Shown here one piece after another: positions 25,926 through 34,043 of a DNA stretch of 64,000 nt (the first letter of the stretch is position 1; each line of letters starts with the position of its first letter). Below the pieces are notes generated by a model. The model made no database searches, was not told the origin of the DNA, and worked only from the letters and a program-made list of their open reading frames with translations. The DNA is from Bacillota bacterium (GTDB taxonomy: Bacteria > Bacillota > Limnochordia > Limnochordales > ZCTH02-B6). The stretch is taken from the NCBI GenBank assembly GCA_017577945.1, contig PKQS01000008.1, forward strand, positions 1 through 64,000, written 5' to 3'. A program made the position numbers and the translations under genes.

Positions 25926-28900
25926 TTACGGCGCGTCGTCGGCGAACCCGCGCCGCAAGGTGTTTTCCGTGATGACCCGGGTGTGGACGAACTGCTTCAG
26001 GTAGTCCGGGCCGCCGGCTTGGAAGCCTGTGCCGGACAAGCCGAGGCCGCCGAACGGCTGCCGGCCCACCATGGACCCCGTGATCCCGCGGTTGATATAC
26101 AGGTTCCCGACCCGGAACTCCCGCCGCGCCCGCTCGATGCGCGCCGGGCTGCGGGAGAAAATGCCGCCCGTCAGTTTGTATTCGCTGTCGTTGGCCAAAG
26201 CCAGCGCCTCGTCGAACGTGCGCGCCCGCATGACGGCCACGACGGGGCCGAAAATTTCCTCGCGGGCGATGACGGAGTCGGGTTTCACATCCTCGAAAAT
26301 CGCCAGCGGCACGTAGTAGCCGCCCAGCGCCCGCACCGACTCCGGCGGCTCCTGGATCAACACCGGCCGCGCTTCCTTGCGGCCGATGTCGATATAGCGC
26401 CAAATTCGCTCCTGCGCCTCGGCCTCGATGACCGGCCCCACGAAAGTCTGCGGTTCCCACGCCGGGCCGATGATGAGGCTCTTGGTCGCCTGCGCCAGCC
26501 GCTCCAGGAACGCGTCGTACACTTTCTCCAGCACGATGACGCGCGACGCGGCCGAGCACTTCTGACCCGCGTAGCCGAACGCGGAGGAGACCACGCCCGC
26601 CACGGCTTCGTCCAGGTCGGCGTCGTCGTCGATAATAATCGCGTTCTTGCCGCCCATCTCCGTGATGACCTGCTTGACGTGGCGCTGGCCGGGCTGCACG
26701 ATGGACGCTTGCTGCAGGATGTGGAGGCCGACGGCCTTGGAGCCCGTAAAGGCGATGATGTGCACGTCGGGATGGCTGACCAGCGCCGCGCCCGCCTCTT
26801 CCCCGTAGCCGGGCACGTAGTTGACAACGCCGGCCGGCACGCCCGCTTCCCGGTAGATTTCCGCCAGCTTGGCCGCAATGACCGGCGTCTGCTCCGCGGG
26901 CTTGAGCACGACGGCGTTCCCCGCCAGCAGCGCCGCGCTGGACATGCCCGTCAAGATGGCCAGCGGGAAGTTCCACGGCGCGATGATGGCCGCCACGCCT
27001 CGCGGCTCGTACAGATAGTGGTTGATCTCGCCCGTCAGGGCTGCCATGCGCACGGGCCGGGCCAGCCGCAGCGCCGCCCGTGAGTACCATTCGATGAAGT
27101 CGATGGCCTCGGTGACGTCGGCGTCGGCTTCCCGCCACGGCTTGCCGTTTTCCAGGCTAATAAGGGCGGCCAGCTCGAAACGCCTCTCCCGCATAATCTG
27201 AGCGGCCTTGCGCAAAATCTCGACCCGCCGCTCCGCCGGCGTGTCGCGCCACGCCGGAAAGGCGGCGTTGGCCGCCGCCACGGCCCGGTCCACGTGCTCC
27301 GCCGTGGCCCGGCCGGTCACGCCGATAATTTCATCGGGCTTGGACGGGTTGACCGAGACAATCTCGCCGCCGGTCTCCACATACTCGTCGCCGATGAGCA
27401 ATGGATGGCGCTTCCCCAGCTGTTTCCGCACCCGCTCGAACGCCGCCTGCATCTGCTCGCGCACATCGCCCCGGGCGAAGTCGGCATGCGGCTCGTTCCG
27501 GTACGGCGGCAAGCCGAATTCGGGCCCGGAACCCCAGCCGCCGAACGCCAGCGGGTCCTTCTCCAGCGCCTCGGCCCACCGCAGCTCGGCGCTCGGGCGT
27601 GCAGCGGATTGCTCGCGGCCTACCTCCAGCGGATTGCGCAGCAGCCGCTCGGGCGATTCGCCCTCAGCGAACCCTTGGCGCAAGAACGACTCGTTGGACG
27701 TGTTCTCCAAGAGGCGGCGGACCAAGTACGCCATACCCGGGATGAGTTCGCCGTACGGCGTATACACCCGCACGCGCTGGCCCATCTCCACCAGGGCCCG
27801 GCGCAGCGGCACCGCCATGCCGTAGAGCACCTGGAACTCCACCGTGCGGGGCGGCAGGCCCATCTCCTCGCTCAGCGCCAGCGCGTGGGCCACCGAGCGG
27901 ATGTTGTGGCTGGCGATGGCCAGGTGCACCGCGTCGTGGTTTTCCAGGAACAGCCGCGTCAGCCGCTCGTACGACGCGTCGCTCTCCCACTTGCGCTCGT
28001 AGACCGGCACAGGCCAGCCCTGCAAGCGGGCCCGGACCGTCTCGAAGTCCCAATAAGCGCCTTTCACGAGGCGCACGTGGATGGGCGTCCCGCGGCGGCG
28101 CGCCCAGTCGATGAGCGCGCGGGCGTCGTCTTCGGCGCTGCGCAAGTACGCCTGCAAGACGATGCCCAGGTGCGGGAAATCCCGGAACTCAGGATCCTCG
28201 CCGATGCGCCGGAAGATGGCGAAGGTCAAGTCCTTGAGCTGGTAGTCTTCCATGTCGATGTGGATGTGCGCGCCGCGCTCTTTGGCCAGGCGCAAAATGG
28301 GCCGCAGGCGCTCCATGATCACGTTCGCGCTGGTCTCCGGCGCAATCGGATCCAGCTGGGAATAGAGCGACGACAGTTTCACCGACACGTTCACTCGCGG
28401 CAGCGGCCCCCACGGCGCCTCGTCCACTTGTTCCACCCTGGGCCAACGACGGGCGTCCTCGGTCAGCGCCTTCAGCAGCTCCAGGTAGCGCCGCTGGTAG
28501 TCTTCGGCCTCCGCTTCGCTCAAGGTGGCCTCGCCCAGCACGTCCACAGTGAAGGCCAAGCCTTGCCGGTGGAAGTTCTCGACCACCTTGGCCACTTCGT
28601 CGGCGGTGGTGCCGGCGATGAACGTGCGCGCCACCTGCTCGACGCCTTTCTTGAGCGTGGCGGCGGCGGCGCGGGCGCCCAGCTTGCCCATGCCCGCCAC
28701 CGTCATGCCCGCCTTCATCAACCCGCCGAACGGATCCGGCTTGCCCTCGAAGTACTCCTTCAGGTGGCGGACGACGTCTTCCGGATCGTCCAAGGTGGGC
28801 AGCACGTCCACGAAGCGGAACAGCTGCACCCGCGTGTCTTCGTGGCGCATAGCCCACTCCAAAAGCTGCCCCGTCCAGCGCTCGGAACGGAAAAACGCGT

Positions 28901-29012
28901 GCGCATCCTTCTGCACCCGGTCGAACAGTTCCCGACCGATGCGTTGCGTCCGCTCTTCCACTTTGGCGGGATCCGCTTGACGGACCTCGGCGCCGCCGAT
29001 GCGATCAGCCAT
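25926..29012 (-). CDS. putA: Bifunctional proline dehydrogenase / P5C dehydrogenase
   Basis: The 1028-residue protein turns proline into glutamate in two steps. The first half is an FAD-dependent proline dehydrogenase barrel (NVSVKLSSLYSQLDP, IHIDMEDYQLKDL, VRLVKGAYWDFETVRARLQG). The second is an NAD-dependent aldehyde dehydrogenase (APWNFPLAILTGMSSAAL, IAFTGSKAVGLHILQQA, VITEMGGKNAIIIDDDADLD, catalytic Cys in FGYAGQKCSAASRVIV). There is no N-terminal ribbon-helix-helix DNA-binding domain, unlike enterobacterial PutA. Most Gram-positives keep the enzymes on separate chains, so the fusion is notable. ATG 29012 has GGGAGG and overlaps the IclR stop. Confidence 0.95.
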   Translation of the reverse strand: MADRIGGAEVRQADPAKVEERTQRIGRELFDRVQKDAHAFFRSERWTGQLLEWAMRHEDTRVQLFRFVDVLPTLDDPEDVVRHLKEYFEGKPDPFGGLMKAGMTVAGMGKLGARAAAATLKKGVEQVARTFIAGTTADEVAKVVENFHRQGLAFTVDVLGEATLSEAEAEDYQRRYLELLKALTEDARRWPRVEQVDEAPWGPLPRVNVSVKLSSLYSQLDPIAPETSANVIMERLRPILRLAKERGAHIHIDMEDYQLKDLTFAIFRRIGEDPEFRDFPHLGIVLQAYLRSAEDDARALIDWARRRGTPIHVRLVKGAYWDFETVRARLQGWPVPVYERKWESDASYERLTRLFLENHDAVHLAIASHNIRSVAHALALSEEMGLPPRTVEFQVLYGMAVPLRRALVEMGQRVRVYTPYGELIPGMAYLVRRLLENTSNESFLRQGFAEGESPERLLRNPLEVGREQSAARPSAELRWAEALEKDPLAFGGWGSGPEFGLPPYRNEPHADFARGDVREQMQAAFERVRKQLGKRHPLLIGDEYVETGGEIVSVNPSKPDEIIGVTGRATAEHVDRAVAAANAAFPAWRDTPAERRVEILRKAAQIMRERRFELAALISLENGKPWREADADVTEAIDFIEWYSRAALRLARPVRMAALTGEINHYLYEPRGVAAIIAPWNFPLAILTGMSSAALLAGNAVVLKPAEQTPVIAAKLAEIYREAGVPAGVVNYVPGYGEEAGAALVSHPDVHIIAFTGSKAVGLHILQQASIVQPGQRHVKQVITEMGGKNAIIIDDDADLDEAVAGVVSSAFGYAGQKCSAASRVIVLEKVYDAFLERLAQATKSLIIGPAWEPQTFVGPVIEAEAQERIWRYIDIGRKEARPVLIQEPPESVRALGGYYVPLAIFEDVKPDSVIAREEIFGPVVAVMRARTFDEALALANDSEYKLTGGIFSRSPARIERARREFRVGNLYINRGITGSMVGRQPFGGLGLSGTGFQAGGPDYLKQFVHTRVITENTLRRGFADDAP

Positions 29013-29886
29013 GAACCGTTCCTCCCTGCCCGAGAATTCCCAGTGCAGCCTTAGGCCTCTCATCGCACAGCGCCGACGTCAAGCGGCGCGTCTTCTCCAC
29101 CAAAAGGCGGCCCAGCGCGTGCAGCTTCTCCTCGCTGGCCCCGAAGGCGGGAATGTCCACCGATACGGCCATGCGCGGCTCGCCCGCCCCGCCCATCGGG
29201 TCGCCGCCGCGCCCGCCGACCGGCAGCGCGACGCCCACCGACCAGATGCCCGGATACCCGTCCTCCTGCGTGACGGCGTAGCCCCGCTCGCGGGCCAGGC
29301 GCAAGTCCTCCCGCAGCGCGTCGGGACTCAAAATGCGCCACGTCTCCAGCTGCTGGGGCCACCCCTTCACGAGGAGCTCCTCGCGCTCCTCGTCGTCGAG
29401 CTGGGACAAGATGGCTTTGCCCATGGCCGTCACGTGGACTGGCGCGCGCTCGCCCGCCGACACGACGACGCGTAGCCGATCACGGCCTTCCACCGCGGCC
29501 AGAACGACGCAGTCGAAGCCGTCCAGCACGCCCAGGTACGCCGTGTGGCCGGTTTCGCGCACAAGGTCTTCCAGCAGCGCCAGCGCCACCTCGCGCGCGC
29601 CCGGCCGCCGCAGGTAGCGCAGCCCCAGCTCGAACATGCGCAGCCCGACGCGATACCGCCGCGTGCGGGCGTTCTGTTCGAGGTAGCCGCATGCCACCAG
29701 GGGTGCCACGGTGCGCGACACGACGCTCTTTGCGAGCCCCGTCGCTTCGCTGAGTTCTGTGATACCCAGCTCCATGTCGCCGTCGGCGGCCGCGAACGCG
29801 TCCAGGATCATGGCGGCCCGGGCCACCGACTGGTTGAACTGACCTGCTTTGCGCGCCGACTTGGTGCCGGCCTGCCGGCCGCTCAT
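29005..29886 (-). CDS. IclR-family transcriptional regulator
   Basis: A 293-residue regulator. The N-terminal winged helix (SVARAAMILDAFAAADGDME, ITELSEATGLAKSVVSRTVA, GYLEQNARTRRYRVGLRMFE) is followed by the IclR effector domain (ETGHTAYLGVLDGFDCVVLA, HVTAMGKAILSQLDDEE, GYAVTQEDGYPGIWSVGVAL). Its last bases overlap the proline catabolism gene by eight, so it very probably controls that gene and itself. The effector could be proline or P5C, but this is inference from context. The C-terminal tail after TRRLTSALCDE is an extension. Confidence 0.93.
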   Translation of the reverse strand: MSGRQAGTKSARKAGQFNQSVARAAMILDAFAAADGDMELGITELSEATGLAKSVVSRTVAPLVACGYLEQNARTRRYRVGLRMFELGLRYLRRPGAREVALALLEDLVRETGHTAYLGVLDGFDCVVLAAVEGRDRLRVVVSAGERAPVHVTAMGKAILSQLDDEEREELLVKGWPQQLETWRILSPDALREDLRLARERGYAVTQEDGYPGIWSVGVALPVGGRGGDPMGGAGEPRMAVSVDIPAFGASEEKLHALGRLLVEKTRRLTSALCDERPKAALGILGQGGTVHG

Positions 29887-29939
29887 GCTGCACCCCTCGC
29901 CGTTGCGTGGTTGTTGTGCCGTGATGTTGTTCCAGCTGG

Positions 29940-29954
29940 CAGAACGCTGTTCTG
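29940..29954. promoter_or_regulatory. 15-bp palindrome upstream of the IclR gene
   Basis: CAGAAC-GCT-GTTCTG is a perfect inverted repeat, 54 bases before the IclR start codon. Size and place suit an autoregulatory IclR operator. The 195-base gap (29887-30081) holds no gene. Confidence 0.5.
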
Positions 29955-30081
29955 TTTTGCGGTCCGTGCAGATCTGTTTCGTGCGCTGGCCGGGTGTTCC
30001 TGCTGGGAGGATCGAAAATGTTCGGAAATTGTGCGATAACGGCCCCGCGACGGTAGGCGCGTGGATACCTGTGCGCCCGCA

Positions 30082-31233
30082 TCAAAAGATGTAGACGGGA
30101 TTCGAATAAATCCACGGCCGCAAGCCGCGCCGGAAAGGCAGGTGCGCTTCGACGCGATACACCCCCGGCTCGTCCGTGGCGTGCTCGAGCCGGCGCCCCT
30201 CGGCCCGTTTCACCACGCCCGCCGGCGTGCGCAGCGTCAGCGCGCACGGCGCCGGCGCCTCGGCCCGCAGCCACACCTTTCCGCCGCCCGGCCTTCCGCC
30301 GCGGCGCAGCCGGCCTCCCATCACCGCCGTGCTCTCGCCGCATTCGGCTGTGAACCAAAAGCCCGTCGCGTCCAGCAAGCCGTCATAAGCCACGTACGCC
30401 GCTCCTTCGGCCAGCGCCTCCAGCACGGCGCGCTTGTCTTCCGCCACGCGCCCCGTCCAGTCCCGCTCCAGCAGCACATGAGTGCGCACCGTGCGGAACA
30501 TGCGGCGGTACGAGTACAAAATCCCATGCGCGTCCAGCGAGCCGATGCCCACGACGCGCCGGCCGTTCCGCCACGCGGCGGCCAGCAGCTCGTCCCAGCG
30601 GGCCAGCGTCTCCGGGAAAGGACCGTTCACGAAGCGGTCAGGCAGCAGCAGAGAGGCGACGATTTGCCAGATTTTCGTGACGTCGGTGAGCCAGTCCACG
30701 GTGTATGTCCAGATCTCGAGGCCCGTGTAGCCCGCTACGCTCCAGTCCCGCCAGGGAAAGATTTCCAGCGGGTAGCGTTCGGGCGCGGGGAAGTCGGGAT
30801 GCGCAATGAAGCCCAGCCCGCCCCGCCCTTCCACCTCCCGCACGTAGGAGGCCGGAGGCTGATCTTTCGATACCGTTTCGGACAAACCCAGCGCGAGAAA
30901 ATGATGGCCGTCGTCGGGGGAGATCTCTTCGCCCACCAGGAGGAGCGTCGCGCCCGTGCGGCCTTCGGGAAGCAGCCGCCCGCGCCGGTCGTACCAGCCT
31001 TCCTGGCCGCGGTGCAGCGCCGCCAGCGTGTCGTGGTCGGTGACGAGGACAAAACTCGCGCCGGCCGCCGCGGCGGCGCGGGCCACGGCCCGCACCGTGC
31101 CGGCGCCGTCGGAGTAACGCGTGTGAACGTGAATGACGCCCGCCTTGTCAATCCGGCGCACCGCGGCTTCCCCTTCCCGCTGCATTCTTTGCTCCTCATT
31201 CAGCTTACTTCTTCGGTGTCCTTGCGTTGACAT
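30082..31233 (-). CDS. PHP-domain metal-dependent hydrolase
   Basis: About 383 residues. The PHP motifs are clear: GVIHVHTRYSDGAGTVRAVA (motif I), SFVLVTDHDTLAALHRG (motif II), GLGFIAHPDFPAPER (motif III) and VVGIGSLDAHGILYSYR (motif IV). PHP proteins hydrolyse phosphoesters using two or three metals. The C-terminal 100 residues form a beta-rich domain (KVWLRAEAPAPCALTLRTPA). Two starts are plausible: ATG 31233 with AAGGAG, and ATG 31185 with GAGGAG. Substrate unknown; no operon partner. Confidence 0.88.
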   Translation of the reverse strand: MSTQGHRRSKLNEEQRMQREGEAAVRRIDKAGVIHVHTRYSDGAGTVRAVARAAAAAGASFVLVTDHDTLAALHRGQEGWYDRRGRLLPEGRTGATLLLVGEEISPDDGHHFLALGLSETVSKDQPPASYVREVEGRGGLGFIAHPDFPAPERYPLEIFPWRDWSVAGYTGLEIWTYTVDWLTDVTKIWQIVASLLLPDRFVNGPFPETLARWDELLAAAWRNGRRVVGIGSLDAHGILYSYRRMFRTVRTHVLLERDWTGRVAEDKRAVLEALAEGAAYVAYDGLLDATGFWFTAECGESTAVMGGRLRRGGRPGGGKVWLRAEAPAPCALTLRTPAGVVKRAEGRRLEHATDEPGVYRVEAHLPFRRGLRPWIYSNPVYIF

Positions 31234-31468
31234 CAGGGTTCTCCTTGGCGTTGGCATCGGCGTTCCCGTTGCGTTGACGGCACCCGGCCCCGCAGCTGCC
31301 GGCGCATGGGGCGCACAAGGCCGGTGCGCGCGGTCTCGCCTTTTTCGGCAGGAAACGCGCACCAGCCGACGAACCAAGGCATGCAACGCTGCGGCAAGAA
31401 TGTTGGACGGCGCGCGCCTTGTTTCCGCGGGGCGCAGGCCCGTGCAAAGGAGGAAAAGCGAAGCGGCC

Positions 31469-31927
31469 ATGGATTTCCGCGAGGTGTACCGCAACCAACT
31501 GACGTTCAGCGCCAATTCGCTGCTGGAGACGACGCAGGACCTGACGGAGGAGGAAGGGGCGCGGCGGCCCCACGGCCTGGCGCCCGTCGTCTGGCAGCTC
31601 GGTCATATCACGTACTATGACGCGCGGCTGGTGAGCCAGGCGCGCGGCACGGAGCTCATGGTTCCCGCGTCCTACGGCCAGCTGTTCGCGGCCGGCACGT
31701 CGGGCGAGGGTCCTTTTCCGCCCTTGGCGGAAGTGCGTGAAACGTTCCGGCGGGTCAACGAAGAAGTGCTGAAGCTGCTGGAGCTGCCGTGCGAGCTCGA
31801 GGTGCCGAGCGGACCGGGCAAGTCCTCACTGGCGCAAGCGGTTATGTTCACTATCTATCACCGCGGCTGGCACAACGGCAAGATCATGACGCTGCGGGCG
31901 CTGCTGGGCAAGCCGATCATGTTCTGA
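31469..31927 (+). CDS. DinB-family protein
   Basis: The 152-residue four-helix bundle shows the three metal-binding His of the DinB/YfiT superfamily: VVWQLGHITYYDARLVSQ and VMFTIYHRGWHNGKIMTLRA. Members include bacillithiol transferases and stress proteins; the reaction cannot be named from sequence alone. AAGGAGG is 16 bases before the ATG, rather far. It ends five bases before the convergent ddh stop. Confidence 0.88.
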   Translation: MDFREVYRNQLTFSANSLLETTQDLTEEEGARRPHGLAPVVWQLGHITYYDARLVSQARGTELMVPASYGQLFAAGTSGEGPFPPLAEVRETFRRVNEEVLKLLELPCELEVPSGPGKSSLAQAVMFTIYHRGWHNGKIMTLRALLGKPIMF

Positions 31928-31932
31928 CGCTG

Positions 31933-32841
31933 TCACACAAGACGGCGCACCAGCTCGTCCCGCTCGCCGGGCAGCAAGTCGATGACGGGCACCTCCAGCA
32001 GCGTGTACGCGCCCGGAGGCTGCTTCAGCGCGGCCCGCGCCGCGGCCACCATCACTTGCGCCGTCAAGGCCGGGTTGTTGATGCGCATGTCAAACAAGAA
32101 CCGCTGATTGTGCGTGCGGCCCGAGACGCCTTTCCGCTCCAGCCGCACGCCGTGCCCCACGTCCATCACGTCCTGCACCGACGCCACAGGGACGACGATC
32201 GTTTCGTCGTTGCGGAAGTACGGGTCGGCCAGCACCGCCGCCCGTACTTCTTCCAGCGACGCGCCCGGCTCCAGTTGCACGTATACCACTCGCCGGTGCA
32301 AGCCGGCCCCCAGCGGGATGGTCACCGACGCCGCGTCCGCCACGCCCGGCAGCGCCCGCACCACCGTAGAATGGCCCATGCTGACGCCCGGGCCGAAATT
32401 GGTGTACGTCACGCCCCGGGGTGCCATCGCCTCCAGCAGCGCGCGTATCACCGAGTCGGTGCCCGGATCCCAGCCCGCCGCGATAATGGCCACCGCGCCG
32501 CCGGCTCTGGCGGCCGCGTCGAGCCGCCGCCGCAAGGACACCATCTCGTCGCCGTGCAGGTCAAAGGAATCCACGGTGCTGATGCCGGCGGCCAAATACC
32601 GCTCGGCGATTTCCGGAACCGACCGGGTCGGCACGCAGAGCAGCGCCACGTCTACGGCGCCCAGCTGCGCCACGTCGCCCACGACCGGCACGTCGTCCGG
32701 AATACCGTCCTCCCGCACGGGCCGGCGCCGCACGACGCCCGCCAGCGCGAAATCCGGCGCCTCCAGCACCGCCTCCACCGCATACTTGCCGATGTTGCCG
32801 AAACCGACGACAGCCACTCGCCGCTTGTCCACCAATTTCAT
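31933..32841 (-). CDS. ddh: meso-Diaminopimelate dehydrogenase
   Basis: The 302 residues match DAPDH: VAVVGFGNIGKYAVEAVLEA (NADPH fold), VALLCVPTRSVPEIAERYLA, STVDSFDLHGDEMVSLRRRL, IIAAGWDPGTDSVIRALLEA, TNFGPGVSMGHSTVVRALPG and RTHNQRFLFDMRINNPALTA. It makes meso-DAP in one step from tetrahydrodipicolinate, giving both lysine and the peptidoglycan cross-link residue. The enzyme is rare among bacteria and is well known from Symbiobacterium. ATG 32841 is chosen; GTG 32868 would add nine residues. Confidence 0.95.
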   Translation of the reverse strand: MKLVDKRRVAVVGFGNIGKYAVEAVLEAPDFALAGVVRRRPVREDGIPDDVPVVGDVAQLGAVDVALLCVPTRSVPEIAERYLAAGISTVDSFDLHGDEMVSLRRRLDAAARAGGAVAIIAAGWDPGTDSVIRALLEAMAPRGVTYTNFGPGVSMGHSTVVRALPGVADAASVTIPLGAGLHRRVVYVQLEPGASLEEVRAAVLADPYFRNDETIVVPVASVQDVMDVGHGVRLERKGVSGRTHNQRFLFDMRINNPALTAQVMVAAARAALKQPPGAYTLLEVPVIDLLPGERDELVRRLV

Positions 32842-32896
32842 CCTTTCACCGGATTTGACCCCGGACACCGTCTACGGTATAGTTAAGATGCCATGG

Positions 32897-32969
32897 CCCC
32901 GTAGCTCAGGGGATAGAGCGTCGGTCTCCTAAACCGAGTGCCCCGGTTCGAGTCCGGGCGGGGCCACCA
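32897..32969 (+). tRNA. tRNA-Arg (anticodon CCT)
   Basis: The cloverleaf closes fully: acceptor GGCCCCG with CGGGGCC, D stem GCTC/GAGC, anticodon stem TCGGT/ACCGA with loop CTCCTAA (anticodon CCT at 32930-32932), T stem CCCGG/CCGGG with loop TTCGAGT. Discriminator A is followed by an encoded CCA. It reads AGG codons. Confidence 0.97.
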
Positions 32970-32971
32970 CG

Positions 32972-32995
32972 AAAACCCCTTCCCCAAGGGGTTTT
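32972..32995 (+). terminator. Terminator after tRNA-Arg(CCT)
   Basis: AAAACCCCTT and AAGGGGTTTT form a perfect 10-bp stem around CCCC directly after the tRNA. Confidence 0.92.
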
Positions 32996-33175
32996 CTTCA
33001 TTTCCGCCTTTCCACTATGCACTAGGCCGGACCGCCGTGTCAAATTACGTGTGGGCCCGGGATCGGAAAGGTCCAGCATCCATTGCTCCCCGCGCTGAGT
33101 GGCGTGGCCGCCGGCTCACGTCGATGGACTCTTTCACGTCGAAGGACTCTCGTCAAAAACCCGCGTCGAAAACGG

Positions 33176-33204
33176 AAAAGCAGATGCGCAACGCATCTGC
33201 TTTT
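33176..33204. terminator. Bidirectional terminator hairpin
   Basis: AAAAGCAGATGCG-CAA-CGCATCTGCTTTT is a perfect 13-bp stem with a three-base loop and A/T flanks. On the minus strand it would end the Skp-like transcript. A second small hairpin (GCCGCCC/GGGCGGC) lies at about 33211-33227. The rest of 32996-33298 contains no supported gene. Confidence 0.85.
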
Positions 33205-33231
33205 GTACGGGCCGCCCCACGGGCGGCTTAA

Positions 33232-33286
33232 CTTGTCTTGCCTTGTCTTGCCTTGTCCCGCCTTGTCTTGCCGCGTCTTGCCTTGC
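33232..33286. repeat. 10-bp tandem repeat (5.5 units)
   Basis: The unit CTTGTCTTGC is repeated in register at 33232, 33242, 33252 (CTTGTCCCGC), 33262 and 33272 (CGCGTCTTGC), with a partial sixth unit. It lies just beyond the stop codon of the Skp-like gene. A frame across it encodes only a repetitive peptide, which I do not consider a gene. Confidence 0.9.
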
Positions 33287-33298
33287 GACGGCTGCGCA

Positions 33299-33832
33299 TT
33301 ACTGCCCGGACGCCCGCGCCTCGTCAAACAGCTGGTCGTACAGCTGCAGCACGGCCATCGTCAAGTCAACGGTCTCCCGGAAGAAGTACGCCTGGTTGGC
33401 GTCGATGATCAGGTCCACGTTGTTCTGCTCGGCCACCATCTGCACGACGATGCGCAAGTCCGACAAGATCTGGCTCCGCAGCGCCTCCAGCAGCTGCTGC
33501 AGCTCACCTTCCAGGCGCGCCACCGTCTCCTCGAAGCGCGCCGCGGCCTCTTCCAGCTGCGCTAGCAGCGCCTGCCGCTCCTCGGGGCTCAGCGCCTGGT
33601 TGGCCAGCTTTTCCTCCATGGCGGCCAGCTCCGCTTCCAGCTCCGCCACTTGCTGCTGCCGCTCAGCATAAGCCTGCTGCAAAATCGCGTTGCCTTGCTG
33701 GCCGGCTTTCGACGCATCGATGATGAATGCCAGATCGATGACGGCGATGCGGGTCTGGGCCGAGGCCACCGCGCCGATGGCCAGCACCAGCGCCGCCGCC
33801 AGCACCACGACGACGACTGCCCGGTTCTTCAA
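33299..33832 (-). CDS. OmpH/Skp-like periplasmic chaperone-type protein
   Basis: About 177 residues. A TTG start with AGGAGG eight bases upstream opens an N-terminal signal segment (VVVVVLAAALVLAIGAVASA). It is followed by TRIAVIDLAFIIDASKAGQQ, the OmpH/Skp opening strand, a long Gln/Glu-rich coiled coil (about residues 55-120), and NNVDLIIDANQAYFFRETVD near the end, the family's closing strand. Skp holds outer membrane proteins in the periplasm; in Bacillota such genes occur mainly in diderm lineages. It stands next to a lipoprotein gene. Confidence 0.88.
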   Translation of the reverse strand: MKNRAVVVVVLAAALVLAIGAVASAQTRIAVIDLAFIIDASKAGQQGNAILQQAYAERQQQVAELEAELAAMEEKLANQALSPEERQALLAQLEEAAARFEETVARLEGELQQLLEALRSQILSDLRIVVQMVAEQNNVDLIIDANQAYFFRETVDLTMAVLQLYDQLFDEARASGQ

Positions 33833-34043
33833 GCTGTTCGCCTCCTGCACCTCTGTGCGCAAATTCTCCGTCCGCCTCGCCCGACCGCGACGGCCGTCCC
33901 CCGACTCCAGCGGCCCCTGGCCGGCCTCGCCGCCTGCGGCAAAAGCACGGGTGTCTTTGTCACATTCACCATCGAGCGCCGCTTACCTCCCACAAAAAGA
34001 AGCCGCCGCGGCGCCGGCCGCGGCGGCCACGGTTGACGGGGCG

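Noticed and set aside
27294..29054. 586-codon plus-strand frame over the proline catabolism gene
   Set aside because: Antisense shadow of an unmistakable enzyme; His/Arg-rich composition typical of GC-skewed antisense.
32897..32969. tRNA-Arg as an integration site for the tail genes or another element
   Set aside because: No duplicated tRNA end and no integrase were seen, and the tail block is 17 kb away.
33040..33327. Repetitive small frame encoding GKTRQDK-type repeats
   Set aside because: It is produced by the 10-bp tandem repeat and has no ribosome site.
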